Source: Chitinophaga sp. (GTDB taxonomy: Bacteria > Bacteroidota > Bacteroidia > Chitinophagales > Chitinophagaceae). From it: a DNA stretch of 64,000 nucleotides. Below, piece by piece: positions 47,223 to 56,528 of this stretch (its first letter is position 1; each line of letters starts with the position of its first letter). Below the pieces are notes generated by a model. It did no database searches, was not told where the DNA came from, and saw only the letters and a list, made by a program, of their open reading frames with translations. The stretch lies in the NCBI RefSeq assembly GCF_019236475.1, contig NZ_JAFAIX010000002.1, positions 1 to 64,000 of the forward strand. Reading direction: 5' to 3'. The position numbers were made by a program, and so were the translations under genes.

Positions 47223-48032
47223 ATGATGATCGATATATCACTGGAAACATTCAATTGGCTGACCTCCAATTATGGTAAAATTAATGGCAACTCCTTCCTG
47301 GACGCGCGGGAGAATGTCACCCATGAAATATTTCCAGATAAGGTGGTGATTGGATCTAATTTCATTAATTGTGCCACCTATCAGTTGTACTTCACAAACG
47401 ATACACTGCATGTGACCAAGTATGAGCTGGATAATCCGATGTTACATGAAAGTGCGAAAATGGTACATGGTGATATGACAGACGCTGATCAGCAGGAATT
47501 ACAGTTGAGATGGAATACCATGGTGCGCGACCTCAAAGCTGCTGAGAAATTGCAGAACTCTGGTAACGCCCGCAATACATTAGCAAAACTCTACTTAGAT
47601 ATCTTCGACGAAGATCAAGCGCTGGAGTTGATAGATGAATTACCTGCCATCATTAAACCAGAACCCGCTGCCGTGTGGGAAGAACTGGCTGTGGCACTGC
47701 AGAATAGTGGTAACTTGGTAGAGTTCGAATGGTCTGATCTCACAGATACCGGCATTTACGCGTTGAACGAACTGGAACCTTTGCAACTGGAAGGTATCAT
47801 TCTAGATGTTCCCTCTGAAGAAGAATACGAAGAAATTATCGCTGCAGATGATTTTGCCAAAGCCTCCTTGGAATTTGTCAACCAGCAGCTCAAAGAACAC
47901 GACCTCAAAATCGTAGCGGTGGGTACCGCCCTGGATGAGTTTCAAGCATTTACCTGTCTCTCCGTGGCCGACGGCAAGCTAACACATGCACTGGCCCGCT
48001 TGTCAGAACTATGTCTTGTCTACCTATACTAG
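47223..48032 (+). CDS. Hypothetical protein (~269 aa)
   Basis: Starts at one of two adjacent ATGs (47223/47226). The soluble acidic protein has an N-terminal region that looks like a beta-rich domain (VTHEIFPDKVVIGSNFINCATYQ is an example stretch), followed by helices with acidic clusters. It has no signal peptide and no motif I can name. The composition indicates genuine coding. It is divergent from the aldo/keto reductase gene. Confidence 0.75.
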   Translation: MMIDISLETFNWLTSNYGKINGNSFLDARENVTHEIFPDKVVIGSNFINCATYQLYFTNDTLHVTKYELDNPMLHESAKMVHGDMTDADQQELQLRWNTMVRDLKAAEKLQNSGNARNTLAKLYLDIFDEDQALELIDELPAIIKPEPAAVWEELAVALQNSGNLVEFEWSDLTDTGIYALNELEPLQLEGIILDVPSEEEYEEIIAADDFAKASLEFVNQQLKEHDLKIVAVGTALDEFQAFTCLSVADGKLTHALARLSELCLVYLY

Positions 48033-48116
48033 CTTAAAATCACGTTAAATATGATTAGTGATGGTAACCTTCCCGTTGAAATGCAATAAATTAGAGCACC
48101 GAAAATTTCAATTAGT

Positions 48117-48476
48117 GTGAAGGTTGCCAGGCTGATACTCGTATTTATCCTCGCTGCGTTTCTGCTTCCAAATGGAACAGAAAGCGGTTGCACCGCGCCT
48201 ACAGGCAAACTTCCCAGATTATCTGCTAGTTTTATTTCCATTCTTCATCCGGTTATTGAATCGCATGCAGAAGGTTTTACTTATAAAACTACCGTAAACA
48301 GATTTAAGCGCAGGCCCGTTGGTATCAACGATTATAGTTACTTCCCTTGCGCAGTACCTGTTATCTCCCTTAAATACAAATTTATCTATGTGCAGCATAC
48401 CACTGGGTATCTGCCTGATTCCTATCATAGTGTACACGTTCCCCTCAGAAGCTGGCGAGGCCCACCCATAGCCTAA
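48117..48476 (+). CDS. Small secreted hypothetical protein upstream of the efflux operon
   Basis: GTG start at 48117; 119 residues. The N-terminus VKVARLILVFILAAFLLPNG looks like a signal peptide. The body has several His, Tyr and Pro residues and ends RSWRGPPIA. It ends 48 bases before the TolC gene on the same strand. Small secreted proteins at the head of RND operons are seen in other Bacteroidota, from memory; no function is assigned. Confidence 0.6.
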   Translation: MKVARLILVFILAAFLLPNGTESGCTAPTGKLPRLSASFISILHPVIESHAEGFTYKTTVNRFKRRPVGINDYSYFPCAVPVISLKYKFIYVQHTTGYLPDSYHSVHVPLRSWRGPPIA

Positions 48477-48524
48477 TTTCGTCCCATCTTATTTTATTAT
48501 TTCATTAGTATTTGATCACGGTAT

Positions 48525-49928
48525 ATGAATGTATATAACCTAGTGAGGCATTACTATGTGCTATTGCTATGCGCAGTTGTCACAGGTAAATGCTTCGCGC
48601 AAACGCCAGCGGACAGCTTTTCGTTGCACTTGGCTATTTCCCGGACCCTCCAACATTACCCGGATATAAAAGCCAGAGAGGCACAAGTACAGGCCGGCAA
48701 AGCAAGTCTGACAGATGTTAAACATAACTGGTATCCCGCACTGAAGCTCCATGAACAGTTGGACCTAGGAACAGATAATAGTATTTATGGTTCCTACTTT
48801 ACCATGGGAATGATTCCATCTACTTCTGGTGGTATCCGCAACGAGAATAACAGTCAAGCCATGAGTGGAAATATTGCCATGGCCCAAATGCAATGGGAGG
48901 TCTATAACTTCGGAGGATACGCTTCCCAGCGTAATGCCGCCCAATCAGATCTTCATGTGCAAGAAACCAGTCTGAATAATACCGCCAATCAATTGACGGC
49001 CGGAGTTATTCAAGACTACCTAGAATTACTCCGACTCAGTGAACTGCGAAAAATTCAGGTAGATAATATCCAACGCACAGAAGAAGTACAACGTGCGGTG
49101 AATGCTATAGTAAAGCATGGTCTTAAACCTGGCGTGGATAGCGCGGTTGCGGCTGCGGAACTCTCCCGCGCACGATTAAACCTGATTGAGGTAAACACGC
49201 TGTATAACCGCCTCAGAATTGAACTCTCCACTTTTACGGGGATGGATACGGCGGTGATTAAAGCGGATGATAGGAATGATCCGCAACTGGAAGGATTGCT
49301 CGCTAGTTACCTGCCACAGGAAGATACTGCTGCACATCATCCTTTACTGGAGTACTACCATGCGCAGTACCTGAAACAACAGGCTCAAGAAAATGTTATC
49401 CGGAAAAGTACTATGCCGAAGGTAAACCTGATGGCAGCGGGATGGATGCGCGGCTCCAGCGGCCAATACAACGATTACTATAATAATAACCTCTGGAGTG
49501 GCGTAGGATACAGTCGCTATAATTACCTGCTGGGGTTAGGGATCACTTACAACCTCACGGATCTGAAACGCACCCGCGAAAAGGTGGCAGTGCAGCATTA
49601 CAAAGCGGAAGCGGCAGAACAAGATATGGAAAGTACCCGTTTAAAGCTGGTACAGTCCATGCGTCAGGCGCAATCGGATATGGCTATTGCGGAAGAACGG
49701 CTACATGAAATTCCTGCTCAGTTGAATGCCGCCAGAGCTGCGGCTACGCAGAAAACAGCTTTATACAAAGCAGGTCTTACCAATATCATCGAGGTAACAA
49801 ATGCGCTCTTCCTCTTGAACCGTGCAGAAACGGATCTGGTACAAGCCCGCGATGCAGCCTGGAAAGCCTTGTTTAGAGCGGCATATGCAGGAAACACTAT
49901 TCAAACGTTATTGCAGCATATGCAGTAA
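48525..49928 (+). CDS. TolC family outer-membrane efflux protein
   Basis: 467 residues with a signal peptide (HYYVLLLCAVVTGKCFAQ) and two OEP repeats of long coiled helices. Examples are SLHLAISRTLQHYPDIKARE and AAATQKTALYKAGLTNIIEV. It forms the trimeric outer-membrane duct of a tripartite efflux pump. It leads the order TolC-RND-adaptor, and the RND gene starts 30 bases after its stop. Confidence 0.93.
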   Translation: MNVYNLVRHYYVLLLCAVVTGKCFAQTPADSFSLHLAISRTLQHYPDIKAREAQVQAGKASLTDVKHNWYPALKLHEQLDLGTDNSIYGSYFTMGMIPSTSGGIRNENNSQAMSGNIAMAQMQWEVYNFGGYASQRNAAQSDLHVQETSLNNTANQLTAGVIQDYLELLRLSELRKIQVDNIQRTEEVQRAVNAIVKHGLKPGVDSAVAAAELSRARLNLIEVNTLYNRLRIELSTFTGMDTAVIKADDRNDPQLEGLLASYLPQEDTAAHHPLLEYYHAQYLKQQAQENVIRKSTMPKVNLMAAGWMRGSSGQYNDYYNNNLWSGVGYSRYNYLLGLGITYNLTDLKRTREKVAVQHYKAEAAEQDMESTRLKLVQSMRQAQSDMAIAEERLHEIPAQLNAARAAATQKTALYKAGLTNIIEVTNALFLLNRAETDLVQARDAAWKALFRAAYAGNTIQTLLQHMQ

Positions 49929-49958
49929 TAGGGATTTGTTGATTTAAAATAGATTATT

Positions 49959-52900
49959 ATGTCACTAGTATCCTCGGCACTAAAGAAACCAATAGCGGTG
50001 GTTGTTATCATGGCGGGAGTCCTGCTGTTTTCTTTTCTGACCATTTTCAGGATTCCCATAGATATATTTCCCAAACTAAACTTACCCACCATCTATGTAA
50101 TTGAGTCCTACGGCGGGATGTCGCCCAAACAAATGGAAGGCTTCTTTGCCACCCGTTTGCAGGACCAGTTTCTGTATGTGAATGGAATAAAGAATATCTC
50201 TAGTAAGAATATCCAGGGTCTAACCCTGCTAAAATTGACCTTCTACGAAAATACAGATATGGCGGAAGCCTCTGCACAAGTGGCTTTGCAAGTAAACCGT
50301 GCGATGAACTTCTTCCCGCCGGGGGCACAACCGCCACAGGTGGTACGTTTCGACGCATCCTCATTGCCGGTCGGCGAACTGGTATTAAGCAGTCCAACCA
50401 GGAATCTGAAAGAACTGGCGGACCTCGCTGCTACCCGTATCCGACCTATGTTTGCGACCGTACCCGGACTTTCAGCGCCGCCACCATTTGGGGCCAATAC
50501 CCGTTCTGTGGTGATCAATGTGGACCCGCAAAAACTCCGCAGTTTCAATCTCTCTGCCGATCAGGTGGTGGAAGCCATCGCGAAAAATAACGTGATGACG
50601 CCCTCTGGGAATATTCGTATCAACAATACGATGTATGTGACCACCATCAACTCCCTGGAGAAAGAGGTTACACAATTTGGCGAAATCCCCATCACCAGTA
50701 ATGGCGCTAGTAACATCTTCATTAAAGACGTGGCGAATGTAGCGGATGGCGCGGATGTGACGGTAGATTACGCATTGGTAAACGGAAAGCGCTCAGTATA
50801 CATTCCAGTGGTGAAAACGGCAGACGCCAGTACCTGGGATGTAGTAAAAACACTGAAGCAGCGCATTCCGGAAATGCAAAGCTTGTTGCCGGACGATGTA
50901 CATATCAGTTATGAATTTGACCAGTCCGTATTTGTGATTAACGCGGTGAAAAGCTTAATGACAGAGGGTATCTTGGGTGCACTATTAACAGGCCTCATGG
51001 TACTGCTCTTCCTCAAAGACCTGCGTAGTTGCCTCGTGGTGGTTATCACAATCCCTATTGCGATCCTTACGGCGGTAATGTTCCTCCAGCTCAGTGGACA
51101 AACCATCAACATCATGACCTTGAGCGGACTCGCCCTGGCCATTGGTATCCTGGTGGATCAGGCCACGGTAACGATAGAGAATATACACCAGCACTTAGAA
51201 ATGGGGAAACCCAAACGGAGGGCTATTTATGATGCCTGCGAAGAAATTTCCTTCCCCTTGGTGCTGATATTACTTTGTATCCTCGCGGTATTCGCACCTT
51301 CCTTTATCATGACCGGTGTGCCACGTGCTATGTTTTTGCCACTGGCATTAAGCATAGGCTTTGCGATGATTGCTTCTTTTTTTGCTGCGCAGACGCTGGT
51401 CCCTGTGGTCAGCAACTGGTGGCTCAAAGCAGAGAAGTATCAACACGCGCCCGCAGGACTGGCGTTGGACCACGAGGAAGTGGTAGAAATAAATACACAA
51501 TTGCATCACGATGATGTGCATGAAAAAGAACTGAAAGGCTTCGACCGTTTCAAACACGGTTTCATTCAGTTACTGGAACGCATGGCGCCTAAATCAAAAT
51601 TGATCGTAACGGTTTACCTGATTGGGGCCATCGCCTTAGCCGCTGGATGCTATACTTATATTGGTAAAGACCTCATGCCGCATATAAACGGTAGTCAATT
51701 TCAGCTCCGTCTCCGCGAACCGGATGGTACCCGTTTGGAAAGAACAGAAGCCCGTGTGCACCAGGTGTTGGATATGATCGACAGTGTGACCAATGGCCAT
51801 GTAATGATTAGTTCTGCCTATGTGGGATTGATTCCAAGTAGTTATGGTACCAGTAACTTGTATGTTTTCAATAGCGGTACCCACGAAGCAGTGCTGCAAG
51901 TAAACTTGGATGAAGATTACAAAGTGAATATGGATGACTTGAAGGATGACCTGCGCAACCGCATCGCCACTGCATTTCCGCAGACACGCGTATCTTTCGA
52001 ACCCATCGACCTGACGGAAAAAATCATGAGTCAGGGTGCCAGCAATCCAATTGAAGTAAGAGTGGCAGGAAAGGATATGAAGGAGATTGCCGGTTATGCG
52101 GAGAAGGTGGTGGCCAATATGCAACAGGTGCCATATCTTCGAGATGTACAAATCGCGCAGCCTTTACATTTCCCTGTTATCAGTATATCCATCGATCGAT
52201 TTAAGCTGGCGCAGATGGGACTCACCATTGGCCAGGCAGCGCGCTCTGTTACTGCATCTACTTCTTCCAGTCGTTTTACAGAAAAGAACCAATGGCTGGA
52301 TGAAAAGGCCGCTTATACTTATCAAACGCAAGTACAAATTCCTGAATACAGTATGACGGAACTGAACGACCTGAAAGAAATTCCCTTGGTGAAAGGCCAA
52401 CCCAGACCAGTACTCGGAGATGTTGCCAATTTCTCCATGACGGAAATGCCAGGTGAATTTGACAGGGCTGGTCCTCGTAGGTTCGTTACCGTTAGTGCGA
52501 ATGTAACAGGCGCGGATCTGGCCACTGCCACTCGTGCCGTACAGCAGGCCATCAAAGATGCCGGCGATCCTCCAAAAGGATTGGTCACTGAAATAAAAGG
52601 AGCTTCCAGTTTGCTCACAGAAACATTAGGTAGTTTGCAAAACGGTTTGGCGATTGCAGTAGTGGTGATCTTCTTGCTGCTGGCGGCCAACTATCAATCA
52701 TTCCGACTGTCCTTGGTGGTATTGGCTACTGTTCCTGCGGTAATTGCAGGTGCGTTAATTGCACTTTTAATTACTGGTGCAACGCTCAATCTGCAATCAT
52801 ATATGGGAATGATTATGTCTACCGGTGTATCCGTGGCCAATGCGATCTTGATCGTAACGAATGCGGAAAAACTGCGACTAGAATATCATGATTCTTTCCG

Positions 52901-53195
52901 AGCGGCGATTGTCAGTGCAGGCGTGCGACTTCGTCCTATATTAATGACCAGTCTGGCCATGGTGGCAGGAATGATACCAATGGCATCCGGCTTGGGAGAA
53001 GCGGGTGACCAAACTGCTCCTTTGGGCCGTGCGGTAATCGGCGGATTGATCGCTTCTACATTTGCGGCCTTACTCATATTGCCACTGGTATATGCTAGAG
53101 CGCAACGTAAGTCGAGCTACGCCTCTCCATCGTTGATGCCAGCAGAAAAAATTACAACTCATCACTCACAAAATTCAATGCATGCAACCGTATAA
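49959..53195 (+). CDS. RND efflux pump permease (AcrB/HAE-like), with altered proton-relay residues
   Basis: 1078 residues with the RND layout: TM1, large periplasmic loop, TM2-6, second loop, TM8-12. TM4 reads GILVDQATVTIEN: the first acidic residue (Asp400) is kept but the second AcrB Asp is Gln401. TM10 reads GVSVANAILIV, with Ala960 where AcrB has its relay Lys. Export of drugs or lipophilic compounds driven by proton antiport is the family role. Whether this pump uses another coupling residue is open. It overlaps the adaptor gene by 14 bases. Confidence 0.93.
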   Translation: MSLVSSALKKPIAVVVIMAGVLLFSFLTIFRIPIDIFPKLNLPTIYVIESYGGMSPKQMEGFFATRLQDQFLYVNGIKNISSKNIQGLTLLKLTFYENTDMAEASAQVALQVNRAMNFFPPGAQPPQVVRFDASSLPVGELVLSSPTRNLKELADLAATRIRPMFATVPGLSAPPPFGANTRSVVINVDPQKLRSFNLSADQVVEAIAKNNVMTPSGNIRINNTMYVTTINSLEKEVTQFGEIPITSNGASNIFIKDVANVADGADVTVDYALVNGKRSVYIPVVKTADASTWDVVKTLKQRIPEMQSLLPDDVHISYEFDQSVFVINAVKSLMTEGILGALLTGLMVLLFLKDLRSCLVVVITIPIAILTAVMFLQLSGQTINIMTLSGLALAIGILVDQATVTIENIHQHLEMGKPKRRAIYDACEEISFPLVLILLCILAVFAPSFIMTGVPRAMFLPLALSIGFAMIASFFAAQTLVPVVSNWWLKAEKYQHAPAGLALDHEEVVEINTQLHHDDVHEKELKGFDRFKHGFIQLLERMAPKSKLIVTVYLIGAIALAAGCYTYIGKDLMPHINGSQFQLRLREPDGTRLERTEARVHQVLDMIDSVTNGHVMISSAYVGLIPSSYGTSNLYVFNSGTHEAVLQVNLDEDYKVNMDDLKDDLRNRIATAFPQTRVSFEPIDLTEKIMSQGASNPIEVRVAGKDMKEIAGYAEKVVANMQQVPYLRDVQIAQPLHFPVISISIDRFKLAQMGLTIGQAARSVTASTSSSRFTEKNQWLDEKAAYTYQTQVQIPEYSMTELNDLKEIPLVKGQPRPVLGDVANFSMTEMPGEFDRAGPRRFVTVSANVTGADLATATRAVQQAIKDAGDPPKGLVTEIKGASSLLTETLGSLQNGLAIAVVVIFLLLAANYQSFRLSLVVLATVPAVIAGALIALLITGATLNLQSYMGMIMSTGVSVANAILIVTNAEKLRLEYHDSFRAAIVSAGVRLRPILMTSLAMVAGMIPMASGLGEAGDQTAPLGRAVIGGLIASTFAALLILPLVYARAQRKSSYASPSLMPAEKITTHHSQNSMHATV

Positions 53196-54273
53196 AACAA
53201 TCCTTTACTTAATGCTGGTAGCTGGAACTGCAGCGATGGCTTCTTGCAACCATTCAGAAGCAAAGCAGAAAGCAAAAATTCCAGTGGCTAAGAAATATGC
53301 TTTGGCCACCGTGGTAAAACAGCCACTGGCCACCAGTTTGCAGTTGCCTGGTGTGTTGGAAGCATTTGAAAAGGTGAGCATCTTCCCCAAGGTGAATGGA
53401 TTTATTAAAACCGTGGCAGTGGACCGTGGTAGTCATGTGCATAAAGGGCAACTCTTGTTACAATTGGAAGCCCCAGAAATTATGGAACAGTATATGGCAG
53501 CGCAATCTCGTTACCTGCAAGCAGCGGCATTGTATGCAGCTAGCAAGGATAACTTCGAACGTATGCTGGCCACCAGTGAAACGCCAGGTACTATTGCACC
53601 ACATGATTTAGAAATGGCACGGGCCAAAATGCTGGCTGATAGTGCGCTGATGAATACAGAAAAATCCAATCTAGCGGCTGCGCAAGTAATGAAAGGCTAT
53701 CTCATCGTTACAGCTCCTTTTGATGGCGTGATTACAGAGCGTAACATCCATCCGGGCGCCTTAGTAGGGCCCGCTACAAAAGTGGATGATAAACCGATGC
53801 TGATGTTGGAACAAGAAGGTAGGTTGAGGTTAGTGCTCCAAGTGCCGGAAATTTTAAGTGCACAGTTGAAAGACGGAGCACAGGTAAGCTTCCAGGTGAA
53901 TGCCTTGCCAGGTACTAATTTCAAGGGTGCCATCGCTAGGCAGGCAGGTACTTTGAGCGATCGTTATAGATCTGAAGCCGTGGAGATAGATGTCCCTAAT
54001 ACAGATAATACCCTGAAATCTGGGATGTATGCAGAAGTCACTTTACCGGTCGATGGTTCCGCGAAAGCAGTAGTAGTGCCAGGATCGGCGGTAGTGGCAT
54101 CTACAGAAAGGAAATATGTAGTAGTAGTGAAAGATCATCATGCGAAATGGATAGATGTGCAAGAAGGAAATCATCATAATGATTCTACGGAAGTTTTTGG
54201 GAATCTGCATGAAGGCGATCAGGTAATTGCCGTTGCAACAGATGAAATAAAAGAAGGTGCCATTATTGATTAG
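53182..54273 (+). CDS. RND efflux periplasmic adaptor (membrane fusion lipoprotein)
   Basis: 363 residues with a lipoprotein signal (Cys22 in MASC). Domains in order are barrel-sandwich (QLPGVLEAFEKVSIFPKVNG, VDRGSHVHKGQLLLQLEAP), helical hairpin, beta-barrel (VTAPFDGVITERNIHPGALV) and membrane-proximal domain. It joins the RND pump to the TolC duct. The start overlaps the pump stop by 14 bases, so the operon is translationally coupled. The adaptor coming last in the operon is less common. Confidence 0.93.
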   Translation: MQPYKTILYLMLVAGTAAMASCNHSEAKQKAKIPVAKKYALATVVKQPLATSLQLPGVLEAFEKVSIFPKVNGFIKTVAVDRGSHVHKGQLLLQLEAPEIMEQYMAAQSRYLQAAALYAASKDNFERMLATSETPGTIAPHDLEMARAKMLADSALMNTEKSNLAAAQVMKGYLIVTAPFDGVITERNIHPGALVGPATKVDDKPMLMLEQEGRLRLVLQVPEILSAQLKDGAQVSFQVNALPGTNFKGAIARQAGTLSDRYRSEAVEIDVPNTDNTLKSGMYAEVTLPVDGSAKAVVVPGSAVVASTERKYVVVVKDHHAKWIDVQEGNHHNDSTEVFGNLHEGDQVIAVATDEIKEGAIID

Positions 54274-54291
54274 GACCTGCTTAAAATACCG

Positions 54292-54319
54292 GCCGTCCCG
54301 AAGAATCGGGACGGCTTTT
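54292..54319 (+). terminator. Intrinsic terminator of the efflux operon
   Basis: GCCGTCCCGA pairs with TCGGGACGGC around AGAA, followed by TTTT. Confidence 0.85.
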
Positions 54320-54598
54320 CTGCTAACTGTTCCGTCTATATTGATTTTATAAGTTCCTATTGAAAAAAGGGAACGATAACATCCACCTAGTAATCAATAA
54401 CGGATTTTACCTGTTGTTAATCGAAAAAAGATATACTGCATCACCAGTGGTGACGAAAAATTTCATGTCAGTAAGTAAAAAGGATTGTCTTTATTCTCAG
54501 ATCGGGTAGGGGCCGATTTCTTCTAGTCCAACTATGCCTTTATTTATACCTTATTAACAATAGGTAAAATGAAATTGTTTTGTTTAGGAAAAGAAATA
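54320..54598. other. Intergenic region without recognised content
   Basis: About 280 bases between the efflux operon terminator and the converging marC-like gene. I see no convincing ORF, RNA or strong hairpin here. Confidence 0.6.
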
Positions 54599-55243
54599 TC
54601 AAAGTTTGAATAGCTCCATGGCTCCAAGAGCAAGCATCTGTACGCCAATTACTGCCAAGATAAGCCCCATCATTTTGGTTATCACCATCATTACATTCGA
54701 TCCGATAACTTTCACGATTTTATCGCCGGCAATAAAGAGTAGATAAGTAATATAACAGATAAGGGCATAGACAGCCATTACAATGAGCAAATGATATACA
54801 TCCTTAGCAGCGGAATAGCTCATAGAGGTGGTAATAGTACCCGGACCGGCAAGGAGTGGCATGGCCAATGGGGTGATGGCCGCACTGATACCTTGGTCTG
54901 CTTTTACGGGTTGATCGCCCAGTTTGGAATGTTGTTTCTCTTCCGCTTTCCCGCGCACCATTTCATATCCGATCACAAATACCAGGATACCGCCCGTAAC
55001 ACGCAATGCGGCGAGGGTGATACCAAATACATGAAAAATCAATTTACCTGCCACACTGAATACAGCGATAATAAAAAAGGCAATCAGCACGGATTTGGTA
55101 GCGATGTTCCGCCGCGAGGGCTTGTCCATATTGGAGGTCAGCTCCAGGAATACCGGGATGGCAGAAATAGGATTCACAATGGCGAGCAATCCCATGAACA
55201 CAGTTGTAGCAAATGCAAAGTAGTTATCGAATAATTCCCTCAT
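54599..55243 (-). CDS. MarC family integral membrane protein (UPF0056)
   Basis: 214 residues with six predicted membrane helices. MarC signatures include FMGLLAIVNPISAIPVFLEL and ISAAITPLAMPLLAGPGTITT. The family's physiological role is unsettled; an antibiotic-resistance role was proposed and later withdrawn for MarC of E. coli, from memory. It stands alone between the efflux operon and the TRIC gene. Confidence 0.92.
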   Translation of the reverse strand: MRELFDNYFAFATTVFMGLLAIVNPISAIPVFLELTSNMDKPSRRNIATKSVLIAFFIIAVFSVAGKLIFHVFGITLAALRVTGGILVFVIGYEMVRGKAEEKQHSKLGDQPVKADQGISAAITPLAMPLLAGPGTITTSMSYSAAKDVYHLLIVMAVYALICYITYLLFIAGDKIVKVIGSNVMMVITKMMGLILAVIGVQMLALGAMELFKL

Positions 55244-55298
55244 AACAGCAATATATGAAATTTATCACTGATACGGTATAATATTATCCAGGAACAAA

Positions 55299-55910
55299 TT
55301 ATGCTCGAAGTCGCGGCAACTGCCAGTTGTAGCGTAAACTAACGAGTCGTATTGTCACTATAACGGTAACGGCTACACTCTGAATTAAACCGGGATCTGC
55401 GTGGTAACTTGCACCTACTACATAGATGGTTCCTCCAACGATAGAGGCGGCAGCATATATTTCACGGGTGAAAAGAATGGGTTCTTCTCCGCTAATGACA
55501 TCGCGCAGCAATCCACCAAAAGTACCGGTAATAGTGCCCAGCGCCACACATACGGGCATGGGAAGCCCAGCGGCAATTCCTTTGTTGATACCTGTTACAG
55601 TAAATAAGGCTAAACCAATTGCGTCAAAAATGGTCAGCCAGCGATGCAGTCTTTTTACGTAGGAAAAAAAGAGGGCGGCAATGACGGCAGCTATGATGAT
55701 AGCGCTGTTGCTCAGTTCATCTGTCATCCAGGCCACAGGGGTGGCTCCTATAAGCAAGTCTCGGATGGTACCGCCTCCAATAGCGGTTACAAATGCTAGT
55801 GTAAGCAGTCCGATGACATCATAAGATTTGTTGATGGCTGCCGTTGCGCCGGATATGGCAAACGCAAAGGTTCCCAGTAACTCCAATACGTGAATGAAGG
55901 TAAGCTGCAT
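55299..55910 (-). CDS. TRIC-family cation channel (UPF0126/YadS-like)
   Basis: 203 residues, about seven helices in two homologous halves. Each half carries a GGG motif: FVTAIGGGTIRDLLIG in the first and ITGTFGGLLRDVISGEEP in the second. Prokaryotic TRIC channels conduct monovalent cations as trimers. It lies on the same strand as the marC-like gene, 55 bases upstream of it, possibly in one unit. Confidence 0.92.
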   Translation of the reverse strand: MQLTFIHVLELLGTFAFAISGATAAINKSYDVIGLLTLAFVTAIGGGTIRDLLIGATPVAWMTDELSNSAIIIAAVIAALFFSYVKRLHRWLTIFDAIGLALFTVTGINKGIAAGLPMPVCVALGTITGTFGGLLRDVISGEEPILFTREIYAAASIVGGTIYVVGASYHADPGLIQSVAVTVIVTIRLVSLRYNWQLPRLRA

Positions 55911-55983
55911 TCGGTGATAATAAATTTAGGGGTGCAAGATAATTAATCCTTGACTCCTGAAAGCTATACCGACAACACGCTTA

Positions 55984-56241
55984 TCAATAATCGTAGTCGT
56001 ACTCACCACGGAGAGTGCGCTCAATCTGATTTTGCAGATCACTGCTGAAACCTTCTACTTCAATTTTAGGATGGTGATCCAGGTTGATACGGAAACGCCC
56101 TTTTTCCTTAATTACCAGGTCGTAAATATCCTCCAGTAAGGCATACAGTAATTTCTTGGTGGTTTCTGCCAGTTGCGCCAGAAAGGAATCTTCGAGTTGG
56201 TGGAATTCGCGGTTCTTATAAGATAATGTAACTTGAAGCAT
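55984..56241 (-). CDS. Hypothetical protein (85 aa)
   Basis: A small soluble protein starting MLQVTLSYKNREFHQLEDSF, helical in the middle (TTKKLLYALLEDIYDLVIKE), with an acidic C-terminus ending GEYDYDY. No signal peptide or known motif. It lies 73 bases upstream of the TRIC gene on the same strand. Composition supports coding; function unknown. Confidence 0.65.
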   Translation of the reverse strand: MLQVTLSYKNREFHQLEDSFLAQLAETTKKLLYALLEDIYDLVIKEKGRFRINLDHHPKIEVEGFSSDLQNQIERTLRGEYDYDY

Positions 56242-56528
56242 AACTATTATGGTTTTTCTATTAGGATAAAATTTTCAGAATTACAGGCAGGTATTTTTGA
56301 TTTGTGTTAACCGGCTGATTCTCATTAACTAATTATTATTTCTTGCATAAAAATAGATAAAATCATATGAATATTTTTGCTTTACACATGACTTTTTATC
56401 CACATAATCAAAAATAGCACAGATTTTATTATACCTTTCCAGGTCGTTGCCACTCATAACGCCTTCGGCGGACAAATGTTCGCATGATTTTTATTTTTTT
56501 GTTACCATTGCAACTTATTTAAAATCAG

